A DNA stretch of 64,000 nucleotides from positions 62,001-126,000 of the forward strand of contig JAFRBK010000027.1 in assembly GCA_017404985.1 (NCBI GenBank). Direction: 5' to 3'. The translations under genes and the position numbers were made by a program. Every line of letters starts with the position of its first letter. Within the stretch, counting starts at the first letter, position 1. A model generated the notes under the pieces. That model made no database searches, was not told where the DNA came from, and was given only the letters and a program-made list of their open reading frames with translations. The stretch is from Clostridia bacterium (GTDB lineage Bacteria; Bacillota; Clostridia; Christensenellales; Aristaeellaceae). Below are positions 25,462 through 38,100 of this stretch, in pieces.

Positions 25462-25564
25462 AAAAGGATCCCCCTTTTTCAATTTTGGGTTCCATGGAAA
25501 CCGGGAAACCAGCCGTTTCCTTCCGCCGGGCGGAGAGGGAAAACGGAATCATTGTGTTGGGCTG

Positions 25565-25594
25565 ATTATACCAATTACCAATATCTGCTGTCAA
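25565..25594 (-). promoter_or_regulatory. Strong sigma-A promoter for leftward esterase gene
   Basis: On the minus strand, consensus TTGACA (25589-25594), an 18-base spacer and consensus TATAAT (25565-25570). The spacer and -10 contain a direct repeat of ATTGGTA, a possible activator or repressor site. Confidence 0.85.
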
Positions 25595-25618
25595 CGTTCC
25601 GGCCGCGACGGAAGCCTG

Positions 25619-25647
25619 TTGTTTTCCGGCTGCGAATTTGGTATAGT
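25619..25647 (+). promoter_or_regulatory. Promoter for rightward hydrolase gene
   Basis: TTGTTT (25619-25624), a 17-base spacer and TATAGT (25642-25647), 33 bases before the ATG at 25681. It is back to back with the leftward promoter at 25565-25594. Confidence 0.7.
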
Positions 25648-25680
25648 GAAGGCAGAAAACAACGAAAAAGAGGGGCGTTT

Positions 25681-26697
25681 ATGGCAGCATATACAATTTC
25701 GGGCGAAACCACCATCGGCGAACTGGTGAAGAGCGGGCAGTACGGGGAATTCGGCCATACCATTTTTACCTATATGACGCCGGACCACTGGAACAACAAA
25801 CTGTCTTCCTACGGCTTTCATACGGTGGGCTTTGAGCCGGGACTTCAGCGGATGCAGGAACTGGCGGAAAAAAGCGCCGAGCTGCATATTCCTGTTTATT
25901 CCGAGGAGGAGCGGCTGGCTTCCTGGGACAAGGATACCGTCCGGCTGGAATTCTTTCCCGCGGATCCGGCCGGCCCCAGCCGGCCCTATGTGCTGATTCT
26001 TCCCGGCGGAGGGTTTAACCGGCAGTGGGGATTCATCGAAGGCCAGGCCGTCGCGGCCCGGGCGAATACCCTGGGATATCCGGCCTTTGTGCTCTATTAC
26101 CGGGTCAAGCAGGAGCCCCTGATGCCCCTGCCGGTGGAGGACCTGTGCCGGGCCGTCCGGCTGATTGACGAAAACGCCGACCGGTTCCATGTGCTGCCGG
26201 GACAGTATATGGTGGGCGGATTCTCGGCCGGCGCGGCGATTGCCGCCTGCCTGCTGACGGAGCATTTCGGCTGGGAGGCGGGAGGGATTCCGAAGCCCAC
26301 GGCCTTGTTCCTCGGCTACGGGCCCATGCGGTACGATGAGTTTTACAAGGCCTGGGAGGAGGCGCCGGCAGGCTCCGCGGCCAAAGAAGGCGGCGCGGCC
26401 GTGCTGCGGAGGGTCGGCGGGCCGAATTTTTCCATGGAAACCCTGCGGCCCTACAACATCATTGACCAGGTCCGCTCCGACGCGCCGTCGGTTTACGTGA
26501 CCGCCAACCTGGATGATCCCATTGTGCCGCCCGTGAACAGCCTGAAGCTGATTGAGCGGCTGAAAGAAAAAGGGATCCCCTGCAAAGAGAGGATCGGAAA
26601 AAGCGGCGGCCACAGCTACGGCCTGGGATACGGGCTGGAGGCAGAGGGATGGTTCGACGAGGCGCTGGCTATGCTTTTCTCCGGTCAATGCCGGTGA
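25681..26697 (+). CDS. Alpha/beta hydrolase, acetyl-esterase-like
   Basis: A 338-residue hydrolase of the BD-FAE/acetyl-xylan-esterase-like group. It has the oxyanion motif YVLILPGGGFN, the nucleophile elbow VGGFSAGAAIA, a catalytic Asp in TANLDDPIVPP and a His in KSGGHSYGLG. The frame is open from 24688, but only codons from 25681 resemble the family, and an AGAGGGG ribosome site precedes that ATG, so the upstream part is a chance open frame antisense to the esterase. No signal peptide. Its last 29 bases overlap, convergently, the end of the GGDEF gene. Likely deacetylates oligosaccharides. Confidence 0.86.
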   Translation: MAAYTISGETTIGELVKSGQYGEFGHTIFTYMTPDHWNNKLSSYGFHTVGFEPGLQRMQELAEKSAELHIPVYSEEERLASWDKDTVRLEFFPADPAGPSRPYVLILPGGGFNRQWGFIEGQAVAARANTLGYPAFVLYYRVKQEPLMPLPVEDLCRAVRLIDENADRFHVLPGQYMVGGFSAGAAIAACLLTEHFGWEAGGIPKPTALFLGYGPMRYDEFYKAWEEAPAGSAAKEGGAAVLRRVGGPNFSMETLRPYNIIDQVRSDAPSVYVTANLDDPIVPPVNSLKLIERLKEKGIPCKERIGKSGGHSYGLGYGLEAEGWFDEALAMLFSGQCR

Positions 26698-27730
26698 TCT
26701 GGTAATAGGCTTTCTTATCCATATACATTCTGGATTCCGCCAGGACGGCCAGCTCGTTGATGACCAGCTGGTCTTTTTTCTCCACGGCGATACCGGAAGA
26801 AATATGATACCCGAGTTCCTCCAGCTTCCTGTTAACTTCCTTCATATCGGCTTCCGTCGTTTCCTGCGGGACGTCCATCCGGAATACGACAAATTCATCC
26901 CCGCCGATGCGGAAGGTGAACTCCTTGCCGAACTGCTCCATCAGAACGCGGGCGACCTGGCGGAGCATTTCGTCTCCCGCCGCATGGCCCTTGCTGTCAT
27001 TCAGGGCATGGAGGCCGTTCACATCCACATAAATACAGGTCACGCTCTCGTAGCAGTTGGCCTCATAGCGGTGCAGCCGGCGCTCATAGGAATTGCGGTT
27101 GCAGGCCCCGGTCAGCAGGTCGGTTTCACTGTAGTACTTCAGCTGGTGGGACATGAGCCGGAACCGGTAGCGGCGGTGCATCAGGAACAGCGCGCAAACC
27201 ATGCTGGCGGAACCGAAGATGAGGGCATTGGAAATGTCAATCAGGGCCACTTCACGGGCCTTTTTCACCCAGGCGAGAATGCAGAAGGCAAGCACGCACA
27301 GCGCCAGGCTGCCGATCAGGCAGGCCGGACGGTCTGTCACCAGAAAGGGAATCAGCAGAAGGACCGCGATTACGGTCACCGCGGGATATTCCGGCCGGCG
27401 CAGGGAAATGATCATGCAGAAGGCGATCATCAGGAAGAAATAAAGATACAGAACCGGCTTGACCGCCCCGGGGAAGCGGGGGAGAATATGGCGCGTGAAC
27501 AGGAAAACAATGAGGCTGACGCCCGCCGCCTCACAGTAGATGACCAGATTGCTTTCCAGCAGCCCGCGGAAAAACAGGCCCAGCACAAACAGCCCGCCGA
27601 AAAGAACCGCACAAATCATGGAGCAGACGCGCAGGTTGTTGCGGTTCTCCTCGCGGATTTCCTCCTCGAGAAGGTTAAACTGGTCCTTTTCCAGCCCGGC
27701 AAAAAGAATCAGATTCAAAAATTGCTTCAC
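26669..27730 (-). CDS. Membrane-bound GGDEF diguanylate cyclase
   Basis: A 353-residue protein. The N-terminal part has about six hydrophobic segments (residues about 38-195), so it sits in the membrane; a C-terminal GGDEF domain starts at TDLLTGACNRNSYE. The active-site loop RIGGDEF is intact, so it probably makes cyclic di-GMP from GTP. The DVNGLHALND metal-binding segment is also present. The upstream RxxD inhibitory site is not obvious. It ends convergently, overlapping the hydrolase gene by 29 bases. It lies directly before the adhesin island on the opposite strand; control of surface structures by cyclic di-GMP is common, but a link here is only inference. Confidence 0.92.
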   Translation of the reverse strand: MKQFLNLILFAGLEKDQFNLLEEEIREENRNNLRVCSMICAVLFGGLFVLGLFFRGLLESNLVIYCEAAGVSLIVFLFTRHILPRFPGAVKPVLYLYFFLMIAFCMIISLRRPEYPAVTVIAVLLLIPFLVTDRPACLIGSLALCVLAFCILAWVKKAREVALIDISNALIFGSASMVCALFLMHRRYRFRLMSHQLKYYSETDLLTGACNRNSYERRLHRYEANCYESVTCIYVDVNGLHALNDSKGHAAGDEMLRQVARVLMEQFGKEFTFRIGGDEFVVFRMDVPQETTEADMKEVNRKLEELGYHISSGIAVEKKDQLVINELAVLAESRMYMDKKAYYQITGIDRRKA

Positions 27731-27811
27731 ACAAAACCCTTTCGGATCCGCCGCAGGGATCCAGTCAGAAGAGGCGGCCGCCTGCCGCCCGAATTACGGG
27801 GGAACGCCTTC

Positions 27812-27841
27812 AGTATAAAGCGTTACGGCCGGTTCCGTCAA
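27812..27841 (-). promoter_or_regulatory. Promoter of GGDEF gene
   Basis: On the minus strand, TTGACG (27836-27841), an 18-base spacer and TATACT (27812-27817), about 80 bases upstream of the ATG. Confidence 0.75.
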
Positions 27842-27935
27842 GGAGAACCCAGAATTGGAAGAAAATAACAAAAAAATGAAAAAGAAAATGACCCCAAATC
27901 GTAAAATTGTAAACGAAAAATAATAATCAAAAGGC

Positions 27936-28133
27936 TTGTTCCGCAAGGATTTTTTTGGTAAAATAACTTTGTGGAAGTATTTCTGTTTTGCTATGTAACC
28001 AAGCAGACGGAAAACGACCCTGAATTGAGGTAAAATGTCCAAAAGTTGCCTCAAAAGTTACATGAGAGAGCTTCCGGTTACTTATTAACGAAAAGTTCGG
28101 GAGCGGGAGCGTGCGTCGGACGGGAAGGCAGGC
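27936..28133 (+). promoter_or_regulatory. Promoter and conserved leader, adhesin unit 1
   Basis: The promoter is TTGTTC (27936-27941), a 17-base spacer and TAAAAT (27959-27964). An about 160-base leader follows. It carries ATGTAAC (27993-27999) and, 64 bases on, its complement GTTACAT (28057-28063), enclosing TGAGG/CCTCA. The same arrangement, at about three-quarters identity and with the same 64-base spacing, recurs at 52579-52760 before adhesin unit 2. The ATGTAAC/GTTACAT pair could close an RNA structure or be a bipartite protein site. The AT-rich stretch 27842-27935 shows nothing else clear. Confidence 0.75.
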
Positions 28134-29039
28134 ATGAAGAAAGAGAAGAAGGGGCAAAAGAAGAAGAGCCATCGGGGTACCAACCTGCTGCTGGTTCTGA
28201 TTCTGCTCGTCGGGATCGCGATCGCCGGATACCCGGCCTTCAGCGAATACTGGAACAGCCTGCACCAGTCCAGGGCCATCATGGGGTATGCGGAACGTGT
28301 GGCCGAGCTGTCCAACGAGGACTATGAGAAGATCTGGACGGCGGCCCTCGGGTACAACTGGCGGATCCGCCGAACGGAAAACCGCTGGAGCGTGGAAAAG
28401 GACGACAAGATGCTGGACGACTACGAGAGCCAGCTGAACGTGGACGCCACCGGGAACATGGGGTTCATTTCCATTCCCAAGATCGACGTGAACCTGCCGA
28501 TCTACCACGGCACCAGCGAAGCAGTTCTCCAGACCTCCATCGGCCACATTCCGGGAACCTCCCTGCCGGCCGGAAGCACGCACACAGACGAGGAAAACTT
28601 CGAAAAAGCGGATTTTCCCTCCCACTGCGTGCTGAGCGGACACCGGGGCCTTCCCAGCGCCAAGCTCTTCAGCGACCTGGACGCCATGGAAATCGGAGAC
28701 GTTTTCTATCTTACGATCCTGGACCAGACTCTGACCTACATGGTCGACAAGATCACGGTCATTGAGCCTGATGATACCTCCGAAATGGAGATTATTAAAG
28801 GAAAGGATTTATGCACCCTGATGACCTGCACCCCCTACGGGATCAACACGCACCGGCTGCTGGTGCGGGGGACGCGGGTCGAGAACGAAAAGCAGCTCCT
28901 GAACGTCCGCATCACCGCGGATGCCATCAAGGTTGATCCTCTGTATGTTGCTCCCTTTATTGCGGCCGGTGTTTTCTTCTTCATGATCCTCTGGGTCCTG
29001 TTCATGACCGGGGGAAGCAAAAAGAAACGCCGTGCATGA
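28134..29039 (+). CDS. Class C (pilin-polymerising) sortase, active-site intact
   Basis: A 301-residue membrane transpeptidase that would join LPxTG pilins or attach them to each other at the outer membrane face. N-terminal membrane segment about residues 17-34, and a C-terminal one about residues 272-291, the class C topology. Active site: His170 in VLSGHRGLP, Cys232 in LMTCTPYGINTHRLLV and Arg241 in the same motif. The usual DPW/DPF lid motif is not visible; the corresponding region reads TENRWSVE. It is followed 72 bases later by the giant adhesin start. It is the only intact sortase seen in the window and the probable polymerase for the pilin at 48275-49705. Confidence 0.95.
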   Translation: MKKEKKGQKKKSHRGTNLLLVLILLVGIAIAGYPAFSEYWNSLHQSRAIMGYAERVAELSNEDYEKIWTAALGYNWRIRRTENRWSVEKDDKMLDDYESQLNVDATGNMGFISIPKIDVNLPIYHGTSEAVLQTSIGHIPGTSLPAGSTHTDEENFEKADFPSHCVLSGHRGLPSAKLFSDLDAMEIGDVFYLTILDQTLTYMVDKITVIEPDDTSEMEIIKGKDLCTLMTCTPYGINTHRLLVRGTRVENEKQLLNVRITADAIKVDPLYVAPFIAAGVFFFMILWVLFMTGGSKKKRRA

Positions 29040-29111
29040 CCGGATTGCCCGACATTTTCCCGATCGGCTGAGCCGATGACTGCCTTCTGGATGAAGAAAG
29101 GACGATGTGTA

Positions 29112-32100
29112 ATGAAGCGTTCTGAACGGAAGAATCTGAACCAAATCAGCGGAAGGAGGATCACTGCGCTGCTGGCTGCAGTGGCGATGCTGCTTTCCTC
29201 CTGCGGGTCGCTGGCGGAGTACCACAGCTCTACCTGGGAGTCGAAACCACTCCTTGTTTCGGAATCCTATAAACTTCCGCTGGAGGAAGTGGACGATGAC
29301 GGGGTTCAGACGGAACCGGAGGACGGGGATCCGGATGCGACCGCCGATCCGGACGCAACGGTTGACCCGGACGCCACGCCGGACCCCGACGCGGCGCCGG
29401 ATCCGGACGCATCGGCCGAACCGGAAGAAACCGAAGAGCCGACGCCGGAACCCGAACCGACGGAGGACCTTTCCGCCCTCTATCCGGCAGGGACGCTAAC
29501 CTATGCCGGCAACGGATACAGCCTGACGGCGACCTTCCCCACGGAAGCCCGGATCCCTGCAGGATCAAGCTTGGGAGCCACGGAGCCCGATGAACTGGCC
29601 TTCTATGAATATATAGATGCCCTGCAAAACAGACTGAATTCCCAAAACCCCGACGCGCCCTGGCAGGACTTCATTTCCGATGTGATCTTCCTGAATCCGG
29701 TGTTCACGGACGCGGAAGGGAACACGGTGATTCCGGAAAACGGCGTGGTTCTGACCGTACAGTATGACGGCGCTCCCGCCCAGATCTACCGGCTCGGCGG
29801 ACGGACCGAAGAACTGGCCGAAGACGCCAACACCGCTGAAATCAACGACTACACGGTTGGCATGATTGCCATCTTCCATACAGAAAAGACCCAAGTCGGT
29901 TATGACGTGCTCGAATACCGCGGCAACGACTACAAGGTGACCGTGGGCTACGCCCCGGACGCGGGCTTCCCGGCGGATGTGCAGCTGAAGGTCCGGGAGA
30001 TTATGCCCGGCACCGCGGAATACCGGCAGTACAATAACCAGACCGAAGCGATGCTCGATGAAAACTGGGAGCAGGTGGAGGAGTTCGCCCGGTACTTCGA
30101 CATCACCTTCGAAAATGGCGCGGGCGAGAAGATTGAACCCAAGGCCTATATTGATGTAGAAATCCTCTTCGACGACGTGATCGATGTCGCGGAGGAAAGC
30201 ATCGATGTTCAGGCCATCCACTTTAATGAAGAAACCGGCATCGAGGTCATCAAGTCCGAAACCGACTCCAACGAGGCCGCCGCCAACAACAGCGATGCCA
30301 TCGACACGGTGTCCTTCTCCTCCGATACCTTCTCCGTGTACGCGGTCGTGCGCACCTCCAAGATGACGGAGAAGTTCATCACGAAGAGAGGATGGACGTA
30401 TCAGATCACCGTGACCTACGGCGAGGAAGCCCAAATCCCTTCAGACGCAAAACTGCAGATCCGGGAAATCCTGCCCGGCACAGAGGAATACGAGCTCTAC
30501 CGCAGCCAGACGGCTGCGGCGCTCGAGTCTGATGACGTTCAGACCCCCGGCATGTTCGACATCACCATCGTCGACGGTGAGGGGAATGAAGTGGAACCCA
30601 AGGCCCCCGTCGACGTCAACATCACGCTCCTCCGCACCACCATCAACCAGGCGGAAGAACTCCACGTGGTCCACTTCAAGGAAGAAGCCACCACCACCGC
30701 CGAGGAAGGCAAGGCTGAATCCGAAATCCTGGAAAACGATGTGGACGGCAACAGCGTTACCTTCAAGACGGGTTCCTTTTCCGTCTACGTCCTGGCTTAT
30801 ACCGTAAACTTCGAATACATGGGCCGCAGCTACGAGATGCTGGGCAATTCCGAAATCCTGCTCTCGAAGCTGCTGGAAGTGCTGGAAACCGGTGTCACGC
30901 TCAGCGACATTACCGGAGTTTCCTATACCGGCACATCCGTGGAACTGACGGAAACGGACAACAACGACTGCCTGATCAAGATCATTCCCAATGCGGACGA
31001 GCAATCCGTCCTGACCATCAATACTGCTGACAAGGTGATCGAGATTGAAGTCGCCGCCACCGGCAAAGAATCTGTCGACCTCGGCGATGCCGTCATCTCT
31101 TCCGCCGACGGCGTATACCTTCCAAATGACGCCACCGGCAGCATCGAGTACGCCGGCGCGCATGAAGAAGTCATCTCCCTGATCCAGGAAAGCACCGCTG
31201 AAGCCGCAGCTGCGGAACCGGCGGCTGAACCGGAAACCACCGAACAGGCGGAAGCCCCGGCCCTGGAACCCGCTGAACAGGCGGAAGCTCTGGCGGACGC
31301 CGAAGAAAAGAACGAAGAAAAGAAAACAGAAGAAACAGCTACGGCCAGCCAGACCTTTTACCAGGTCTATGATATCAACCTGGAAAACGTGGACGCGGAA
31401 AACTATGAATCCGGCTTCCAGGTCGAAATGAAACTGAGCGAGGAAGTTCAGGGCAATGACATTCACCTGTATCACGTTCATGACGGCCAGGTGACTGAAA
31501 TCACCGAGTTCGAACTGGTAGGGGACAGTCTGTCCTTCGTTACCGAAAACTTTTCCTATTTTGTCCTTTCCTATACTGTTGACTTCCACTATGAAGGCAT
31601 TGATTACAGTATTGAAGGAAACAGCCAGATTCTGCTGTCTGAGTTGATCCAGATCCTGAATATTCGGGTCGACAAACATGAAAGCGACGAAGAAGTACGT
31701 CCCGATGCAGACACAGACTCTGAAAAGGAAGGCGAGGAGAAAAAAGGGACCGAAAACGAAGAAAAGGGAGAAACTGAAGCCGAAGAAAAGGATACAACTG
31801 AAGGCGAACTCCTGAATGTTGTTGACGTGGCCTCTGTCACCTTCACGAATGAGCATTTGGTGAGCGTTGAAGAAGTCAACGGCATCATCTCATATAACGG
31901 ATCAGAAAACGTCGATGTCGGGGAAAAAGACTTCCTGCTTACCAGTCTTGAACCATTTACGAGCGATGAAAAACTGACAATTACTCTGACAGATGGAACC
32001 GTTATTGTTGTGGGAGTGACGGATGCTCAGAATCCTCCTCATTATACGGTGATGGTCAATGACAATAATGCTGGTTATGTTACAATTCGACAAGGAACGG

Positions 32101-35100
32101 GTAGTTCTGCTACCTATACAGATTATTCATCGTATACGGAAGATACTTCTCTTTACGATGCCGGATATGCGTTTTATAATGCTGTACCTGCGAACAGCAA
32201 GGATGGGTATGACTTCCAATATTGGATCAGAGACGATGGAGCAGCTCCAGTTGTCATTAGCAACAACCAGCTTCGAGGAACGAATGGCGCCACCACATAC
32301 AATGTCCTTGATCGTGATACAACATACGTCGCATTCTTTGCACCTACAGGCAAGAAAATTGTTCGTGTGAACTGGCCTGCCAGTGGGGGAGGAGTTGGCG
32401 TCAAGGAAGGTGGACCTGCACCCAGATCGGTGACCACACCAACAAATTATCAATTCCTGTATTATTACACATCGGATAATGTAACTATTACTGCTACATC
32501 GTATGATAATTATGTATTTGTTGGTTGGTATGATGGGGATACGCTTGTCTCCACTTCTTCGGAATTGGATGTAAAAACATTAAAAGCAAATTATAGTCTA
32601 ACTCCTGTTTTTGAACCGGATGAGGGGCATCGTGACTATTACCATGTATGGTTCGATGGATCCAATGGATTATACGGAGGTGATATGTCCTCCGCGCGGA
32701 CGCTTTACTCCTACATTTCCGGCGGAACTGTGGTAGGAAGCACTTCCACATATCAAGCGGTAGATAAAAACAACAACACTATAAACCTGCCTACATCCGC
32801 GGAGCTGCCGGCGAATGCTGCCAAGACCCATTACGAGCTTCAGGGCTGGTACGATATCTATAACAAGCAGTATTATTCAAAAGGTGCTCAGGTGAAGATT
32901 ACTGCTGACAGCGTATTCTATGCGGATTGGTTCCCAACGAGCTATAATTTCGGCGGCGGTGACGCCATCAATTCCACGGATACCAGCAGCTTTATCACGA
33001 CATACGTCTATGACTACAATAACCTGTTCAACATGGAGAGCATTAAGCTCACCAGCAACTCTCAGATCAACTCCGCCGGAAACTATGAGTACTGGGAGAT
33101 GAACGGCAATTCCACAGACTTCATCTTCATGACCGCACACACAGGTTCCGGACGGTCTATTAATCCCTATAACAGAGCTTCGGAAGGCTGGAACTGCAAT
33201 CAAGATTCCAGAACAACAGATCTTTACGGTTCTGTTGCTCCAATCAGTCGCCTGTTCTCTACTTCTTCTAACATTTTAGGCCAGCGTTACGTTGGTCAAG
33301 GCAATTATCTCTATACATACGATGCTTCAACTGGATATTATTATTACGACAGCTCTAGAAACGCCGCGTCGTATTCCAACGGAAGATTTTATGTGCACAG
33401 CTACACAAATCAAACCAGCGCAAACGGAAGCTCAGACGACTTCCTTCCTTTCAATTCCGGCAGTGGAACTTTTAATGAAGACGACGGTTCCACGAACTAC
33501 TGGTTCGGCATGCAGTCCAAGATCAATTTCTTCCTGCCGAATAACACAGGATATGTTGATGAGGATGGAAAGACCGGCAACCGCTCCATTAAGGGCGATG
33601 AAATGGTCTATCGTTTCTCCGGTGACGATGACGTCTGGGTGGTGGTGGACGGTAATCAGTTGCTGCTGGATCTGGGTGGCGTTCACGGAAAGATTTCCGG
33701 GGAAATCAATTTCTCCACGGGAGTTGTCAAAGTCGGAACGCAAACCAGTACTTTCTCTCTGCCATGGGGTGAACATACCCTGACGCTGTATTATCTGGAA
33801 CGCGGTACTTCCCAGTCCAACTGCTCCATTTATTTCAATATCGCTCCGAAGTATAACCTTCGGATTATCAAGAAGGATGCCGCTACCGGTACCGGCCTCG
33901 GAGGCGCTGAGTTTGGTATCTATTCCGATCCGGAATGCACTCAAAGCGCGAATCTTCAGGGCCTTTATGATAATACCGCTCACGAGACATTTACAACCGG
34001 GGATGATGGACTGAAGCATTGTAAGGGTCTTATTGCTGGCCATACCTATTATCTGAAAGAATTGACAGCTCCATCCGGGTATCCAGATGTTTTAGATCAG
34101 ATCATTACACTAATCCTTAAATCTGACGGCAGCGCACGCGTTGAAACCACGTCAGGAATTTCCGCCAGTGTTTCTACATCTGCATTTGATCATATGATTA
34201 TTCTCTCAGCGTATAACACGGAGAACCCGATCAAGGTAAAGCTCCGGAAATATGTTCCTGCCTCCAATAGCCCCAGCACAAAGGTAAGGAATATTCAGGG
34301 CATTCGATTCAAGATTTATCCTACACTGGAGGATTATCAGAACAAGACCAACGCCATTGATCTTGGCGCCACTGATGTTTACTTTGACGAGGAAACCAAT
34401 GAGTACATTACCGATAGTGTCGGCAAATTCTACGAGGGAACCATCAATCCCGGTACGTATTATCTGGAAGAGACGCAGGTGCCTTACGGTATCGTGAAGC
34501 AAACCTCGGTGATCAAGATTACTATCGGATACGATAAACAACAACAGAAGGTTTATTACTCCATTAATGACGGAAACAAAATTTACAAAAATAGTAGTAA
34601 CGATTATAATGACATAGAGATCCCAAACGAGATTGCAACAGGCTCTGTTTCCATTACAAAAACGTGGTTTGATGACACCGGCGCCACTGCAGTGCTTTTA
34701 ACCATGGGTCGTATCGCCAACAATGTGGATGACGGCGCGATTGATCCATCCGCATTTACAGTGAGCGGCGGAGATGTCTATACCTACAATAACGTTAAGT
34801 ATATCAGAATTCAGAAGAATGGCACGACTTGGCCGACAGTAACAGTTTCCGGTCTCCCGATGCTGAAAGCAGTCAGAGATTCTTCGGCAGAAGCGGTTTA
34901 TGAGTATCATTATTATGTGACAGAATTTGCTTATATCAACGCAAGTAATCAGGTTGTTGAAACTACTTCCGATGATTTTGGATGGACGCCGATATATTCC
35001 GGTACCAACAGTACTGAACTGCTGGACAAAGTGACTGTTCTTGCCAAGGCGGCCACTGACACTCCGGATCAGTTGACGGTGAATAACTCTGAAACTGTTG

Positions 35101-38100
35101 AGACTGTTGACATTGGGGTTTCGAAACTGTGGAGGAATAATAACGGAACCGACATGACGGAGGGCATGCCTGCCAGCGCTACGTTCAAACTGAAGAGATA
35201 TTATACATATGAGGCCCAGTCTTCATCAGGAAATAATGGAGGTGGGGAAACAGGAACATGTACTGTATATCTCAAATCACAGGACGGCATCATTACGTAT
35301 GACACAAAGACAAATGTTCCTATTGGTAGTACGATTACTTTCTCGGTTGTGATTAGATCCTGGCACGCGACCGAAGGAGAAAAGCTTACTTTTTCAGCGG
35401 GTAGTGTCACAGGAGAGCTTACACTTGCAAATGTTGTCGAGGACAGAACTTATACAAGCATTGCAATTCCCGTGAACGGTAATTTGACAATCAATCTCCA
35501 GAAAAAGGGCAACACTGAGATTAATCAATGGAATAGTAATCCTGGCGACTCATTTAAAACAACTCCATACATAAATGAGCCTATTACTGCATCAGGTACT
35601 TCTAATAATACTGAAACTGTTATCACGACAATTGAAGATGAAGCATTCAACAGTTCCAACCAAACGCTGACACTTCCGATTTCCGGCAATTGGTTTGGAT
35701 CCTTCACCAATCTTCCGAAGAAGGGAACTGTAACAATTGGTGGAGAAGAAAAGGAAGTCTACTATTATTACCACGTTGAAGAGCAAGGTGTTAATACAGC
35801 CCTCTGGACTGTAACAGATGAAAATAATGCTGGTTTGAACGAGTCTGGAACAATCACTGTTACGAATACAAGCACTTTGATTCCGACTGGATCTGTGAAA
35901 CTGAACAAAACCTTTACCGGTGTTGCGGCAAGTCAAATTCCCACGAGCTACCAGATTACAGCAACATGGAACGGGCATGACTATGTGCTGCCAAGGTCTT
36001 ATCCGGCGGGATTTATCCTTGGCGAGGGTAATTTGGATAATTATCCAGTTGATACAGGATTTGGCGCCACGCTATATGGCCCGTATACAAAAGAATACTG
36101 GGAAGCGTGCGGAAACACCGAAGAAATCAATGCGAAACCAGACTATTCCTGGGTTATTGATGGACTGCCTGTTGGTACGGTTGTGAGCTTTAATGAGCAG
36201 AACGGCGACATTGACGGGAAGGATTGGACAGCAACCGTTGTTAACGGAGATGGTTCGACTGCGGAGGGAAAGACTGCCACAGCAACATCTTCCGAAACAC
36301 AGCAGACTGCGGCCTTTACCAATGCCTATACGAACGTAGGCACCCTGACACTGAATAAAACCGTCGATGCGAATTCTGATGAACCCGTGAACGGCGATAT
36401 GACGAAGACAAACGGATACTACACCTTCACGATCACAGGACCGACGAATCCTGTAACCGAGGAAGCCTATTCGAAGGTTGTAACGATCAAAGCTGTTACC
36501 AGCGGCAGCAGCACTGTGTATACATACATCGTGTCTGATGATATTCTCGTGGATGCTTCGAAAAACCTTTGGAACGATGCAAATGCTGCAGCAGTTCCAG
36601 CAGCAGGTGTAGCACTGACTGAACTGGAAATCGGTACTTATGAAATCGTTGAAGCGGAACCTGTTCTGATGAATGCACTTGATGCTGATACCGGGATGTA
36701 TCTGCAGAACATCGAGGTGGAAGGCGGCGGGGAAGGAACAACCGCAAACAAGGCAGAACGGAAAGCCACAGTTGTGATTTCTGCCGATACAACAATTGAA
36801 GCACCATCCGCAACCTTTAACAATATCATAGAACCGAACATTATCTCTGTGGATAAACTGGTGCTTGACATCAACGATTCAAGTATTAATTCCAATGCCT
36901 CTTCTGTCCTCGACTACACATGGGGCTATAGCGCTGACTACGATGTGAACGATGAGGTTCCGTTCCGTGTGGATATCAACCTGCCGTCCGAGGCGTATCG
37001 TTCAGAGAGCACCTATACGTTGGCGATCAATGATGTCATGGAAAACATGACCTATTCCAGCGGTCGCGTATATGCCTATGTGAAATCTGACTCGGAATCG
37101 ACCGGCACATGGTATGATGTGACGGATTGCTTCACGATGCCTTCAGCAGGTGTAAGCACCATCGAAATTTCGAAGAACCTGAAAGATGTTTCCACCAACA
37201 AAAAGGTCAGTGATTGGTCGAACGTTGATACACATAACAAGCTGTATCCGTACACTTATCCTGTGCCAGTGGCGGAAGGAGACAGCTTCGATTCGAATGA
37301 TATCCGCGTTCTGGAGTTCCGCTACAAGGCCATCCTGACCGAAAACGCTGAAATCGGCAAGAATGGGAACGATAATACAGTTACGGTCACCTACACAGCA
37401 GGAAGCGGCATAGAGGGAACGAAGACCGCGAAAAACCGCGTATACACTTATCAGCTGAAGGTCAACAAACAGGATCATGAATCGCAAGCTCTTGAAGGCG
37501 CGTCATTCCAGTTGTACAAGAAGTACAACAATGCGGCGTCTGTTCTGGGCGCCAAGGCCAATGACACAGCCAGTATTACATCCAACGGTATCAGTATTCA
37601 TGACAATGATCGGCTGGATGGCATAACCCTTGACCTGGAGCCGCTGAACGGCAAAACTTCGGGCGACTTCTTCTATGTGGGTGACGCAACAGTTTCCGGC
37701 GCTGTGTTTACCTGGGACCGGATTGATGACGGCGTTTATATGCTGATCGAAACAGAAGCACCTGAAGGTTTCATTCTGCCTGCTACGCCGACCCTCATCA
37801 CGGTTACCGTGAACCACGATGAAACAAATAAGGCCCTGCCGGCGATCTCTGGATCTGTATCCACATGGCCGACCGAGGTGTCTGCAGACTTTGACGGATC
37901 AAAGGATCTGTATCCCTGCGTTGTTACGCTGACAAATGAGCCGCTGGGATCTCTGAAGATCACCAAGAAAGTGACAGTCAACGGTGTAGCATGGACCAAT
38001 TCCAGCGAGTCCCCTGCAGACGGTACGTATACCTTTGTGATCAAGGATGAAAACGACGAAGCTGCAGAAGGGATGGTGGACGATACCCCATTGGTAGAAG

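Noticed and set aside
24688-25680. The upstream 331 codons in frame with the acetyl-esterase-like gene
   Set aside because: They are antisense to the esterase D-like gene; similarity to hydrolases and the ribosome site begin only at 25681, and the promoter lies inside this stretch.
27965-28133. Cyclic di-GMP riboswitch in the adhesin leader, suggested by the neighbouring GGDEF gene
   Set aside because: The conserved GEMM core sequences were not found; only an unassigned paired motif is visible.
30441-31856. Long minus-strand frames opposite both adhesin N-terminal regions (also 54217-55737)
   Set aside because: They appear in both paralogues because the plus-strand sequence is duplicated; composition is Phe/Gly/Val-rich shadow and no start signals are seen.
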